Shown: piece by piece, positions 44,570 through 57,693 of the stretch
Layout of the letters: each line of letters starts with the position of its first letter
How positions within the stretch are numbered: position 1 is the stretch's first letter
Origin: Acanthornis magna
Taxonomy: Eukaryota > Chordata > Aves > Passeriformes > Acanthizidae
Length of the DNA: 64,000 bases
Assembly (NCBI GenBank): GCA_036785705.1
Contig: JAWUZG010000015.1
Coordinates: 372,001 to 436,000, forward strand
Direction: 5' to 3'
Made by a program: the position numbers and the translations under genes
The notes under the pieces: generated by a model
Told to the model about the DNA's origin: nothing
What the model saw: only the letters and a program-made list of their open reading frames with translations
The model's database searches: none

Positions 44570-45036
44570 TGTAATAAACGGCAGGACACCACTTATTCTG
44601 AATTAGGTTTTATTAACCTAAGCCAAAAACAACAACTCAGGAACATAGAAACACGATAATCCCGATCCCTGCACAGCAAACCAGAGGAAGCTGTGTGTGC
44701 ACAACACAGGGTGCTCTGTCAGCAGCTCGAGGACGTCAGGAGGACGTGGCACAAAGCACCACACAGTTCTTAAAGGCTAGGACTGGACAGGACTGGTGCG
44801 TTTTTCAATCCTCGACGAGATTGGCTCGTCTAGGGGTTCTGTGGTTGGCTCGTTTCGAGGAGCATTCCTGTCCAATCATTTCGCCATTTCTCCATTTCAT
44901 TGGTCAGTTGAGTCCACCAGTCTGTTCTCAAGTAGATGTCATCATGCTTTCGGCCAGCTTCTGGAACATTCTTACTGTAATCCCCTATAGTCAGTACCGC
45001 TATCTAGTGTTCTTTTAAACACATTGCACCCGGACA
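44570..45036 (-). mobile_element. Solo-LTR-like element, antisense, unit 2
   Basis: Copy of 24194-24660 with G/A differences near 44734 and 44829, both at CpG sites. Confidence 0.6.
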
Positions 45037-45570
45037 TCATGCACACTGAACTAAATAACTTAAAATAACAATTAACCAATTAATAAAACCCAGCCCCGAT
45101 ACAACTTAACAAAATGTCAATCAATATAATACAAAACTGACCTACAAAAGCAATCTCGTCCATAACAATCTTCCAATGACCTTTAATAGGAGGGAGGAAT
45201 TCTTGATCCTGAAAACACTCAAGAACTGGCTAAGGATCAGAAGGTCAGGGGTTGAGGGCATAATTTAAAAAGAGATCACTTAGCAAGGTGAAAAGCAGAA
45301 TCACAACCCTGGATGACAGGAGATCAGCTGAAGAGGGAACTCCTGACCAACCTCATCTCAGAAAAGAGGAATGTGGAAGAAAAAATTGTGGAAGAAGAAT
45401 CAAGTTATCCAGCAGGAATGTACAGACATCCCTGTGGAAGCAGTAGGGAAGGGGGAGAAGAATTAGGGAGCTCTTGAGCCAGGCATACACCAGGTCTAAG
45501 GAGCAGAGGAAGCTACGGGAGCTGTCTGCTGTCTTCAAACAAGCCTGGCCATTGAAGGTGGCTCCTGAGA

Positions 45571-45806
45571 GCCGGAAAGAGCATTCCACCAGTCTTAAAG
45601 ATGGGCACAAAGGAGGCTCTGAAGAACTACAGGCTAATCAGCTCCTTTGGAAGCCCTGGGAAGGTGATGGAGCAAATGCTCCTGGACACCCTTTCGAGCA
45701 ACTGAGAAGGAAAGGCACTGGGAACAGCCAGCATAGATTTACCACAGGGAAATCATGCCTGGCCAATCTGATTGACCCTGTGAATAACAGGAGACCAGGG
45801 ATGCTG
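45571..45806 (+). mobile_element. CR1 LINE reverse-transcriptase fragment, unit 2
   Basis: Copy of 25195-25430 with the same frameshift. Confidence 0.8.
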
Positions 45807-46310
45807 TTGCCTGACCTTGCAGAACATTCATCCACACATTGCCCGGGTTGTGTAGAGAAAATCAATCCATCACATACAAACTTTACTAGAATTTTTACAT
45901 ACTTATACAGTCAAAACCCATAGAAATTCATCAGTTCAATGTTCATTGGTCCCAAGTTATACAGTTCTTAGTATTTGGTTTCCTATTGGTTCTCCATCTC
46001 TTCACCTTCCCTGTTAATTAGGTTCTCATTCTTGGTTCTCTCCTCTGTCTTTTCCCAGACCAGGTGTCTCTGACCATGCCAGAGATGATGTTTGGAGCTG
46101 ATGTCCATTAATGGTCGTTTTTTGTCATTAATGATCCTTACCTTTGGTGTGTCTTCTGTGCTCCTCCCAGTCTGCTGAGATGTTAAGCTCATGAGACCTC
46201 ACCTGCTGAAACGTTCCCCTGAAATTTCAATTCCCTTCTCCCAGGGCAAAGGCGAACAGCACCCCTGACTAAAGTTAGAGAAAAAATTTTAAACTTGGTA
46301 TATTTTCCAA

Positions 46311-46950
46311 CACACTGAAGCTCCACCAGCCCCCACAGCCCCCACAAAGCCCTCCAGACCCACCCAAGACCCCTCGAGACTCCTCCTCATCTCCAAACAC
46401 ATAGAGCCAGCCATCCCCCAGCCCCCAAAGGCCCCCAACCTCCCCCTTCCCCAAATTTCCCCAGCACCCCCAAACCCTCTAGCTGCACCAGACCTGTAGG
46501 CCCCCAAAAATTCCCCAAATGCCCCCAGGACGCCCTGAGCCCCCTCTCCACCTCCAAACACGAAGAGCCAGTCATTCACCAGTGCGGCCGCACAGCTCCT
46601 GACAGCCTCCCCCAGAGGGGCTGAAGCCCCACAGGCCCTTGGTCAGGACCCCCCCACCAGCTCCCACCCAAAGACCACCAGGGTGTCCCACCAGGCCAAA
46701 GCCATGTGTGAGTGTCAGTGGCCTTGGCGGGAGGGGTGGAATAGGCGTTTGTTTGGGGACAGGGAATGTGATATGGGGTTTTGGGAGGGCTTTGGGGAAG
46801 TTACGGGGAGCTGGGGGTTGATAAAGGGGTTGAGGTAGGGGGTCTCTTGGGAGTTCCTAGGGACTGACAGGATGGTTTGGGGTGGCTCTGGAGATGTTCT
46901 GGGAGTCTGAGGGAGGTGACATGGGAGTTTGGGGGGACTCTAATTAGGTT
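46311..46950. other. C-rich to G-rich switch, unit 3
   Basis: Copy of 231-870 with the same GAGGTAG state as unit 2; the palindrome lies at 46582-46593. Confidence 0.8.
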
Positions 46951-47379
46951 TAAGTCTGCTCTGGGTGAAATAGTTAATATTCAGAACCCTGTAACATTCA
47001 GCAGTTTAGCGTGACCTCAGCTGAGCAGCAGTCCATCCACGTAAATTAGTAAAGACTTTCTAAAATAAATTGATTCAGCTAATTGTAATGAGCATGGATC
47101 ACGTGTTCTACATGGGGCACATACTAAGAGGGGACATGGATAGGCAGATCAGCAAGTCCCAAGTACCTTCCAAGTACCTCAGCCAACGGGGAAAGGAGGA
47201 GTGTGTGATGCGGCCAGAAAGTGAGGAGAAAAGAAGGCTTCTTGCTCCAACGAATTGGGAGAGACGCCGTTGGACACACACCTGGTGGACTCTCTCCCTG
47301 TGTTCGAATCGAGGCACTTTGACAGGACTCCTCGGTCTCCTTTGTGGACACGAACCTCTAGCGACATGAATTTGACACA

Positions 47380-47668
47380 CTGGAGGGTGAGGCGGGTGGG
47401 GCGCAGGAGCCCCTCCACGTGCGCAGGGGGGAGTATAAAGCAGTATAAACCACTCCGAACTGGGGCAAGTGTGGAAAATTCAGAGTCCCAAAGAGCCACC
47501 GGGAGAACGGCAGGGCTGAGCCCAGAGCGATCGCTGAGGGCAGGGCGCGGGAGAAGCTCCCGCCTCAGCTGAAGCCCCTCCTCGTTGATTGACAAGTGAG
47601 GGGCGGCTCGCGCCCGAAGGGCGGGCGGGGAAAGGTCCCCTCAGGGATTGGCTGGGCGGGTACCCAAA
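47380..47668 (+). promoter_or_regulatory. Promoter-like CpG/TATA block, unit 3
   Basis: Same motif set, TATAAA at 47434-47439 and 47444-47449. One substitution near 47488 (AGTCCCAAAG for AGTCACAAAG) lies outside the motifs. Confidence 0.5.
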
Positions 47669-47869
47669 ATGACCAAAGAAGGGCCGAAACCTCCTCGAAA
47701 TTTCAATAAAACTGACGAACATTGGCTAAATTTGAATAAGTATGAAAGATTTAAGGCTAGATTGAAGTTACATTTAAACAATGGAGGGTTGAAAAGGGGG
47801 ATTGTGCACAGAAATGTGTCAAAACCAAGAAAAAGTCCCAGAACCCCTTCCAAAATCCCCTGGAATTAA
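47669..47869 (+). CDS. Hypothetical 66-residue basic ORF, unit 3
   Basis: Identical predicted peptide to the copies in units 1 and 2. Function unknown, coding status doubtful. Confidence 0.22.
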   Translation: MTKEGPKPPRNFNKTDEHWLNLNKYERFKARLKLHLNNGGLKRGIVHRNVSKPRKSPRTPSKIPWN

Positions 47870-48424
47870 GTAGAACTGACTAGAAACATTATAAATACGA
47901 ATAAATAAAAAGAAGTTAAAGCCATATTTAGCATATTTTAAATGGGGAGGTGTAAAATGTAACTTTGGGTGCTAAAATGCCTCCAGAGAGCACTAAAACC
48001 CCAAGCACCAAATTCCCCTCGTGCCTGGACTGGCTGCCCAGCAGCTCAAGTAGAAGAGTCCTCGACTTGCTCAGGGAAGCAGCAACCCTCCTGCTGAGGC
48101 ACAGCCTGTGGAGAAAGGGGACAGTGGCCCCAGTGTGTGCTTTGGATATCAGAGTTGGGTTCATAAATCCTGTCAGAAGCATCTCTACTAGACCTGTGAT
48201 GGCTGAGGGTATGTGGGAAGGCTTTGCCAGCCATGAACTGGACTTGTGTCTCAGCTGAGCTCTGTTTGGGGTCATTGTGGGAGCCTGTTCCTTTCCCCTT
48301 CCCCAAGGGCAGAGTGTTGGTGAGGGCTGGACTTGGAGGCTGTGTCTGCCCCGACAGCTGCTACCGTGGGGCTGCAGATGCTCCTGCCAGCACGGGCTTG
48401 TCTGAGCTGGTCCTTGTGCCTCAG

Positions 48425-49264
48425 TCACAGCTTGCTCGAGATGGGCAGCACTGGCAGAACTACACTGAGAGCTGTGCAAGGAGCAGGCAGGAGCTGCCAG
48501 ACGTTCACCAGGAGCTGTCCTGCTCCTTTGCGGCTGTGCTCAAGGAGCCCAAAGCTGCTGTTCTGGAAGAAGAGACTCGAAGCTGCATGACTCTCTGAAC
48601 CTTAACTTGGCAGTGACATCCCTGGACCATCAGTCTCTGCAGAGACAAGCCCTGGAGAAGTCAGGTGCAGCTCTTCTCTTGCCCCGCGGAGGATTTGTGC
48701 CCTGCTCAGAAGCCAGTTCTAATCCAATGGGGCACAAAAATCTTCCCGAGGACACAGAGGAATGCTCTTGAAGATGAGAGTGAAAAATAGCTGCCTAAAC
48801 TTTCCCAAGCAGGCCCATTTGGTTCTTGAAGGTCTGTTCCTAGCAAGGAATGTTTGATGTAAGAGCAAGACTTTTCTTCTGCCTAGAAGACCTATTGACA
48901 TATTGCCAAGTAGAGAGCAGAGAAAAAAAATGCACTCATGGCTGTCTCAAGATCCTTAATTTATTTTATGAGTCTTAAACACTGCAACTCTTAGCATTTC
49001 TCTGTAGGAATTTGAAAGGACGCTGAAACACCATTTTGCCTCTTTGTGTGGCTGTTCTAAATGTAACGCTTTACTTTCCATGAATGTTTGTTAGCACCAA
49101 GAACCTTTTGAGGCTTTTTCTTACATCTCCCCTTTGACAGGGAAGGCAGAAGAATTCCTGTGACTCAGGAACTAAGCTCATCCCTAAAGAGCATGCAGGT
49201 CTTGGGAATGCTGAGCCGTAAAATTGATGCTGTCTGGAGCAGCAACTTTGAACTCATGTTATGA
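48425..49264 (+). pseudogene. Broken 3' gene fragment, unit 3
   Basis: Copy of 2345-3184, pieces at 48425-48664 and 49141-49264, with both disruptions shared with units 1 and 2. Confidence 0.55.
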
Positions 49265-49396
49265 GCCAGGTCCCTGCCCAGCTGCCCAGCAGCAGGGCTG
49301 TGGGGACACGGGGCTGGCGGTGCAGGTGCTGGGGCCAGCTGGGAGCTGGGATGGGGGGAGAGCCAGGGGAGGGCCTCTCCAAGAGCCCCTGAAATG

Positions 49397-52300
49397 TTGG
49401 GCTTTGCAAGCTGGCAGCAATCAACAGCTCTTGGATATTGGGTTTTGGACCCTAGAGGTGTCAACAGCTCGTGAGCGTTGGGGCTTCGACCTTGCAAAGG
49501 CCAAGTGCACTTTGATCCTGTGCTATTGACCCTGCAAAGGCCAACAACCCTTGAATATTGGGGTTTATCCCTGTGAAGGGCAACAAATTTTGGACCCTGG
49601 GGTTTAGACCCTGCCAAGGCCAACGGCTTTTGGACGTTGGGGTTTAGACCCTGCAAAGCCCAAGAGCCCATGGGAACTGGGGTTTAGACCGGGCAAAGGC
49701 CAACAGCCTCTGGACACTGGGGCTTAGACCCTGCATAGGCCAAAACCTTTGGACACTGGGGTTTTGATCCTGCAAAGGCCAACAGCCTTTAGACACTGAG
49801 ATTTAGACCCTGCAAAGGCCAACAGCCTTTAGACACTGAGATTTAGACCCTGCAAAGGCCAACGGACTTTGTGCAGTGGGGTTTAGACCCTTGAAAGGCC
49901 AATGGCCTTGCAAAGCACAAGAGCCCATGGACACAGGGGTTTAGACCATGAAAAGGCCAAGGGCCTTAGGACACTCGGCTTTAGTCCCTGCAAAGGCCAA
50001 CAGCCTTTGGTCACTGGGGTTTAGACACTGGAAAGGCCAACAGCCTTTGGTCACTGGGGTTTAGACTCTGCAAAGGCCGAGATCATATGGATACAAGGGT
50101 ATAGACGCTGCAAAGCCAACGGCTTTTGGACACTGGGGTTTCGACCCTGCAAAGGCCAACGGAATTTCGACAGCGGGGTTTTGACCCTGCAAAGCCCAAG
50201 AGCCCGTGGACGCTGAGGTTTATACCCGAAGAAGGCCAACAGCCTTTGGACAGCATGGTTTAGACCATGCAAAGGCCAACAGCATTTGGACACTGGGGTT
50301 TAGATCCTACAAAGGCCAATGGCGTTGAACACTGGGGTTTAGACCCTACAAAGGCCAACGGCCTTTAGACAGCGGGGTTTATACCCTGCAAAGGCCAACG
50401 GCCTATGGACACTGGGGTTTAGACCCTGCAACGGCCAACTGCCTTTGGACGCTGTGGTTTAGACCCTGCAACAGCGTACAGTCTTTGGACACTGTGATTT
50501 AGACCCTGCAAAGGCCAACGGCCTTTGGACACAGGTGTTTTGACCCTGCAACGGCGTACCACCTTTGGACACTGGGATTTAGACCCTGCATAGGCCAATT
50601 ACCTTTGGACAGTGGGGTTTAGACCCTGCAAAGTACAATGGCCTTTGGAGAGATGAGTTTAGACTCTGCAAAGCCCATCGGCCTTTCTACAGCAGGGTTT
50701 ACAGTGTGCAAAGGCCAACTGCCTCTGTACAGCATAGTTTAGACCCTTCAAAGGCCAACGGCCTTTGGATACAGGAGTTTAGACCCTGCAAAGGCCAAAG
50801 GCCTTTGGACACTGGGGTTTAGACCCTGCAAATGCCAACAGCCTTTGGTCACTGGGGTTTAGACCCTGCAAAGGCCAACAGGCTTTGGTCACTGGGGTTT
50901 ACACCCTGCAATGTCGAGGGGCCTTTGGACGCTAAGGCTTAGACCTTGCAAAGGCCAACGGACTTTGGTCACTGGGATTTAGACCCTGCAACGGCCAACA
51001 GCATTTGGACACTGGGGTTTAGGCCCTGCAACGGCGTACAGCCTTTGGACGCTGGGGTTTAGATCCTGCAAAAACCAAGGGCCTTTCGACACTGCGATTT
51101 GGACCCTCCAACGGCCAACTACCTTTGGAAACAGGGGTTTAACCCGGCAATGGCCAACGGCCTTTGAACATCGGCGTTCAGACCCTGAAATGCCAACGGC
51201 CTTTGGACACTGGGGTTTAGACCCTGGAAAGGCCACGATTGCATGGATACTAGGGTTTAGACCCTGCAAAGGCCAACAGCCTTTGGACAGTGGAATTTAG
51301 ATCGTGGAAAGGTCAACCGACTTTGTACAGCGAGGTTTAGACCCTGTAAAAGCCAACGACCTTTGGACACTGGGGTGTTGACCCTGTAAAGGCCAACGGC
51401 CTTTGGAGAGCGGAGTTTAGACCCTTCAAATGCCAACGGCTTTTGGACGCTGGAGTTTAGACCCCACAAAGCCGAAGAGCCCATGGACACTGGAGTTTAG
51501 ACCCAGCAAAGGCCAATGGCCTTTGTACAGCAGGGTTTAGACCCTGCAAAAGCAAACGGCCTTTGGACACTGCGGTTTAGACCCGGCAAAGGCCAACGGC
51601 CTTTGGACATTGGGGTTTAGACCCTGCAAAGCCCAACGACATTTGGACACTGGGGTTTAGACCCTGCATAGGCCAACGGCCTTTGGACATTGGAGTTTAG
51701 ACCCTGCAACGGCCAACTACCTTTGGACACTGGGGTTTTGACCTTGCAAAGGCCAACGAACATTGGAGAGCGGAGCTTAAACTCTGCAAAGGCCAACAGC
51801 CTTTCTACAGCAGGGTTTACACTGTGCAAAGGCCAATAGCCTTTGTACAGAGTGGTTAAGACCCTGCAAAGGCCAACAGGCTTTGGTCACTGGGGTTTAG
51901 ACCCTGCAATGGCAAAGGGCCTTTGGACGCTGTGGTTTAGACCCTGCAACAGCGTACAGTCTTTGGACACTGGGGTTTCAACCCTGCAAAGGCCAACAGC
52001 CTTTCGACACAGGGGTTTTGACCCTGCAACGGCGTACCACCTTTGGACACTGGGATTTAGACCCTGCATAGGCCAACTACCTTTGGACAGTGGGGTTTAG
52101 ACCCTGCAATGGCCAGTGGCCTTTAGACACTGGGATTTAGGCCCTGCAAAGGCCAACTACCTTTGGACACGGGGGTTTCGACCTTGCAAAGGCCAACAAA
52201 CATTGGAGAGCGGAGCTTAAACTCTGCAAAGGCCAACAGCCTTTCTACAGCAGGGTTTACACTGTGCAAAGGCCAATAGCCTTTGTACAGCGTGGTTAAG

Positions 52301-55300
52301 ACCCTGCAAAGGCCAACAGGCTTTGGTCACTGTGGTTTAGACCCTGCAAAGGCCAACGGCCTTTGTACAGCAGGGTTTAGACCCTGCAAAAGCAAACGGC
52401 CTTTGGACACTGGGGTTTAGACCCGGCAAAGGCCAACGGCCTTTGGACATTGGGGTTTCGACCCGGCAAAGGCCAACGGCCTTTGGACATTGGGGCTTAG
52501 ACCCTGCAAAGGCCAACGGCCTTTAGACACTGGGGTTTAGACCCTGCATAGGCCAACGGTTTTTGGACATTGGAGTTTAGACCCTGCAACGGCCAATGGC
52601 CTTTAGACACTGGGATTTAGACCCTGCAAAGGCCAACTACCTTTGGACACTGGGGTTTCGACCTTGCAAAGGCCAACAAACCTCGGAGAGCGGAGCTTAA
52701 ACTCTGCAAAGGCCAACAGCCTTTCTACAGCAGGGTTTACACTGTGCAAAGGCCAATAGCCTTTGTACAGCGTGGTTAAGACCCTGCAAAGGCCAACAGG
52801 CTTTGGTCACTGGGGTTTAGACCCTGCAATGGCAAAGGGCCTTTGGACACTGTGGTTTAGACCCTGGAAAGGCCAAGATCATATGGATACAAGGGTTTAG
52901 ACCCTGGAAAGGCCAAGATCATATGGATACAAGGGTTTAGACCCTGCAAAGGCCAACGGCTTTTGGACACTGGGGTTTCACCCCCTCCAAAGTCCAACGG
53001 ACTTTCGACAGCGGGGTTTTAACCCTGCAAAGCCCAAGAGCCCATGGAGACAGAGGTTTTGACCTGAAGAAGGCCAACGGCCTTTGGACAGCATGGTATA
53101 GACCCTGCCAAGGCCAACAGCATTTGGACACTGGGGTTTAGACCCTGCAAAAGCCAACAGCCATTAGACAGCGGGGTTTAGACCCTGCCATGGCAAACGA
53201 CCTTTGGACACTGGGGTTTAGATGCTGGAAAGGCGAACAGGCTTTGGCGGACGGGGTTTGGACCTGCAAAGGCCAACGGCATTTGGACACTGGAGTTTAG
53301 ACCCTGCAAAGGCCAAAACCTTTGGACACTGGGGTTTTGATCCTGCAAAGGCCAACAGCCTTTAGACACTGAGATTTAGACCCTGCAAAGGCAAACTACC
53401 TTTGGACAGCGGGGTTTAGACCCTGCAAAGTCCAACGGACTTTGTGCACTGGGGTTTAGACCCTTGAAAGGCCAATGGCCTTGCAAAGCGCAAGAGCCCA
53501 TGGACACAGGGGTTTAGACCATGAAAAGGCCAAGGGCTTTGGACACTCGGGTTTAGTCCCTGCAAAGGCCAACACCCTTTGGTCACTGGGGTTTAGACCC
53601 TGGAAAGGCCAACAGCGTTTGGTCACTGGGGTTTAGACGCTGCAAAGGCCAACGGCCTTTGGACACTGGGGTTTAGACTCTGCAAAGGCCAACGGACTTT
53701 CGGCAGCGCGGTTTTGACCCTGCAAAGCCCAAGAGCCCGTGGACACTGAGGTATATACCCGAAGAAGGCCAACGGCCTTTGGACAGCATGGTTTAGACCA
53801 TGCAAAGGCCAACAGCATTTGGACACTGGGGTTTAGATCCTACAAAGGCCAATGGCGTTGAACACTGGGCTTTAGACCCTACAAAGGCCAACGGCCTTTA
53901 GACAGCGGGGTTTATACCCTGCAAAGGCCAACGGCCTATGGACACTGGGGTTTAGACCCTGCAACGGCCAACTGCCTTTGGACTCTGTGGTTTAGACCCT
54001 GCAACAGCGTACAGTCTTTGGACACTGTGATTTAGACCCTGCAAAGGCCAACGGCTTTTGGACACAGGGGTTTTGACCCTGCAACGGCGTACCACCTTTG
54101 GACACTGGGATTTAGACCCTGCATAGGCCAATTACCTTTGGACAGTGGGGTTTAGACCCTGCAAAGTACAATGGCCTTTGGAGAGATGAGTTTAGACTCT
54201 GCAAAGCCCAACGGCCTTTCTACAGCAGGGTTTACAGTGTGCAAAGGCCAACTGCCTCTGTACAGCATGGTTTAGACCCTTCAAAGGCCAACGGCCTTTG
54301 GACACAGGAGTTTAGACCCTGCAAAGGCCAAAGGCCTTTGGTCACTGGGGTTTACGCCCTGCAATGGCGAGGGGCCTTTGGACGCTAAGGCTTAGACCTT
54401 GCAAAGGCCAACGGACTTTGGTCACTGGGATTTAGACCCTGCAACGGCCAACAGCATTTGGACACTGGGGTTTAGGCCCTGCAACGGCGTACAGCCTTTG
54501 GACGCTGGGGTTTAGATCCTGCAAAAGCCAAGGGCCTTTCGACATTGCGATTTGGACCCTCCAACGGCCAACTACCTTTGGAAACAGGGGTTTAACCCGG
54601 CAAAGGCCAACGGCCTTTGAACATCGGCGTTCAGACCCTGAAATGCCAACGGCTTTTGGACACTGGGGTTTAGACCCTGGAAAGGCCACGATTGTATGGA
54701 TACTAGGGTTTAGACCCTGCAAAGGCCAACGGCCTTTGGACAGTGGAATTTAGATCGTGGAAAGGTCAACCGACTTTGTACAGCGAGGTTTAGACCCTGC
54801 AAAAGCCAACGACCTTTGGACACTGGGGTGTTGACCCTGTAAAGGCCAACGGCCTTTGGAGAGCGGAGTTTAGACCCTTCAAATGCCAACGGCTTTTGGA
54901 CGCTGGAGTTTAGACCCCACAAAGCCGAAGAGCCCATGGACACTGGAGTTTAGACCCAGCAAAGGCCAACGGCCTTTGTACAGCAGGGTTTAGACCCTGC
55001 AAAAGCAAACGGCCTTTGGACACTGCGGTTTAGACCCTGCAAAGGCCAACGGCCTTTAGACAGTGGTGTTTAGACCCTGCAAAGCCCAACGACATTTGGA
55101 CACTGGGGTTTAGACCCTGCATAGGCCCACAGCCTTTGGACACTGGAGTTTAGACCCTGCAACAGCCAATGGCCTTTAGACACTGGGATTTAGACCCTGC
55201 AACGGCCAACTACCTTTGGACACTGGGGTTTTGACCTTGCAAAAGCCAACGAACATTGGAGAGCGGAGCTTAAACTCTGCAAAGGCCAACGGCCTTTCCA

Positions 55301-56896
55301 CAGCAGGGTTTACACTGTGCAAAGGCCAATAGCCTTTGTACAGCGTGGTTAAGACCCTGCAAAGGCCAACAGGCTTTGGTCACTGGGGTTTAGACCCTGC
55401 AATGGCAAAGGGCCTTTGGACACTGTGGTTTAGACCCTGCAAAGGCCAACGGCCTTTGGACACTGGGGTTTCAACCCTGCAAAGGCCAACGGAATTTCGA
55501 CAGCGGGGTTTTGACCCTGCAAAGCCCAAGAGCCCGTGGACACTTAGGTTTATACCCGAAGAAGGCCAACGGCCTTTGGACAGCATGGTTTAGACCATGC
55601 AAAGGCCAACAGCATTTGGACACTGGTGTTTAGATCCTACAAAGGCCAATGGCGTTGAACACTGGGGTTTAGACCCTACAAAGGCCAACGGCCTATGGAC
55701 ACTGGGGTTTAGACCCTGCAACGGCCAACTGCCTTTGGACGCTGTGGTTTAGACCCTGCAACAGCGTACAGTCTTTGGACACTGTGATTTAGACCCTGCA
55801 AAGGCCAACGGCTTTTGGACACAGGGGTTTTGACCCTGCAACGGCGTACCACCTTTGGACACTGGGATTTAGACCCTGCATAGGCCAATTACCTTTGGAC
55901 AGTGGGGTTTAGACCCTGCAAAGTACAATGGCCTTTGGAGAGATGAGTTTAGACTCTGCAAAGCCCAACGGCCTTTCTACAGCAGGGTTTACAGTGTGCA
56001 AAGGCCAACTGCCTCTGTACAGCATGGTTTAGACCCTTCAAAGGCCAACGGCCTTTGGACACAGGAGTTTAGACCCTGCAAAGGCCCAAGGCCTTTGGAC
56101 ATTGGGGTTTAGACCCTGCAAATGCCAACAGCCTTTGGTCACTGGGGTTTAGACCCTGCAAAGGCCAACAGGCTTTGGTCACTGGGGTTTACACCCTGCA
56201 ATGGCGAGGGGCCTTTGGACGCTAAGGCTTAGACCTTGCAAAGGCCAACGGTCTTTGGTCACTGGGATTTAGACCCTGCAACGGCCAACAGCATTTGGAC
56301 ACTGGGGTTTAGGCCCTGCAACGGCGTACAGCCTTTGGACGCTGGGGTTTAGATCCTGCAAAAGCCAAGGGCCTTTCGACATTGCGATTTGGACCCTCCA
56401 ACGGCCAACTACCTTTGGAAACAGGGGTTTAACCCGGCAATGGCCAACGGCCTTTGAACATCGGCGTTCAGACCCTGAAATGCCAACGGCCTTTGGACAC
56501 TGGGGTTTAGACCCTGCAAAGGCCAACGGCCTTTGGACACTGAGGCTTAGACTCTACATAGGCCTAAGGCATTTGGTCACTGGGATTTAGACCCTGCAAA
56601 GGGCAACACCCTTTGGACACTGGGGTTCAGACCCTGTAAAGGCCGACGGCATTTGGACACAAAGGTTTAGACCCTGCAAAGGCCAACAGTTTTTGGACAT
56701 TGGCATCTGGACCCTGCAAAACCCAAGAGCCCATGGACACTGGGGTTTAGACCCTGCAAAGGGCAATGGCCTTTGGACACTGGGGTTTATTCCTTGCAAA
56801 GGCCGACAGCCTTTGGATACTGGGGTTTAGACCCTGCAAAGGCCCACAGCCTTTGGACCCTGGGGTTTCGACCCTGCAAAGGCCAACGGCCTTTCG
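49397..56896 (+). repeat. 40-bp satellite array, unit 3 (about 187 monomers)
   Basis: 7,500 bp. It differs from the unit 2 array by exactly one missing monomer near 52520-52550 (the monomer containing CCCAATGACATTTGG) and by a one-base deletion near 53537. Near its right end CCCACAGCC (about 56842) replaces the CCCACGTCC of units 1 and 2. Confidence 0.98.
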
Positions 56897-57347
56897 AGAC
56901 AGCTAACTGTTCATTGCTTGTGCCAAGGGGCAGATGGAGTCCTGGCGGGTGAGAGAGAATGCTGCTGCTCTATTTGTGCCAAGCCCAGCAGGGGCCTGGG
57001 TGGGCCTGGGCTGTGCCACAGGCAACAGTTCCCTTTGGGAATCGCACAGGATTAAGAGTTGGCTGTTCTGGAGCTGGCAGCAGCTTTGGTGCTGGCCGTG
57101 GGGAAAGGCCTGGGAGGGAATGGGGGCTCCTGGCCATCCCAGAGCACACCCACATCTCCCACTCTGTCCCTGTCCCGCTGGAGGCCATGGGCATAAACGA
57201 GGGAGCAGCTTTTTGTTGCCTTCTGCTCCGCCCAATTTACAGCACAGCATCAGCGCTTCCCAGAGACAAGAATGGGTTTCTGCCAGACATCTCCCAGATG
57301 ATCCCTGGCGGCCCAGAGGAGGCCACGAGGATAATAGGAAGATGGGC

Positions 57348-57693
57348 TCCAAGGGCTGGAGACGCTGTGCCAAGGGAAAAGGATGCAAGAGCTGGGGTTG
57401 TCCGGCCTGGAGGATGTTCCAGGGTGACCTTAGAGCCCCTTCCAATGCATGAAGGGGCTGCAAGAGAACTGGAGAAGGACTTTAGCCAGGGGCCCGCAGG
57501 GACAGGACAAGGGACAATGGTGTCCCACTGAGAGAGGGCAGCGTTTGGTGGAATATTGGGAGGGAATTCTTCCCTGTGAGGGTGCTGAGGCCCTGGCACA
57601 CATTGCCCAGAAAAGCTGTGGCTGCCCCTGGATCCCTGGAAGTGTTCAAGGCCAGCTTGGATGGGATTCTGGGCAGCTCCCCTTCTGGTGTTC
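57348..57693 (+). mobile_element. CR1 LINE 3' fragment, sense, unit 3
   Basis: Copy of the element at 16640-16985 with same boundaries; one substitution near 57542 (GCAGCGTTTGG for GCAGGGTTTGG). Confidence 0.85.

Larger units (their letters stand above)
25705..46080 (+). repeat. Macrosatellite unit 2 (20,376 bp)
   Basis: Complete second copy. Positions before about 2130 of unit 1 map here at +25704, positions from there to the satellite duplication at +25707, and positions right of the duplication at +20376. Unit-2-specific states include TTGTACGTGGG near 27834 (units 1 and 3 share a shortened form), CTCATCTGAG near 27878, CCCTACAACGG near 30731 and GGCAGATAC near 43867. This unit lacks the 5.3-kb duplication and is the better reference for the basic unit length. 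Confidence 0.97.
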
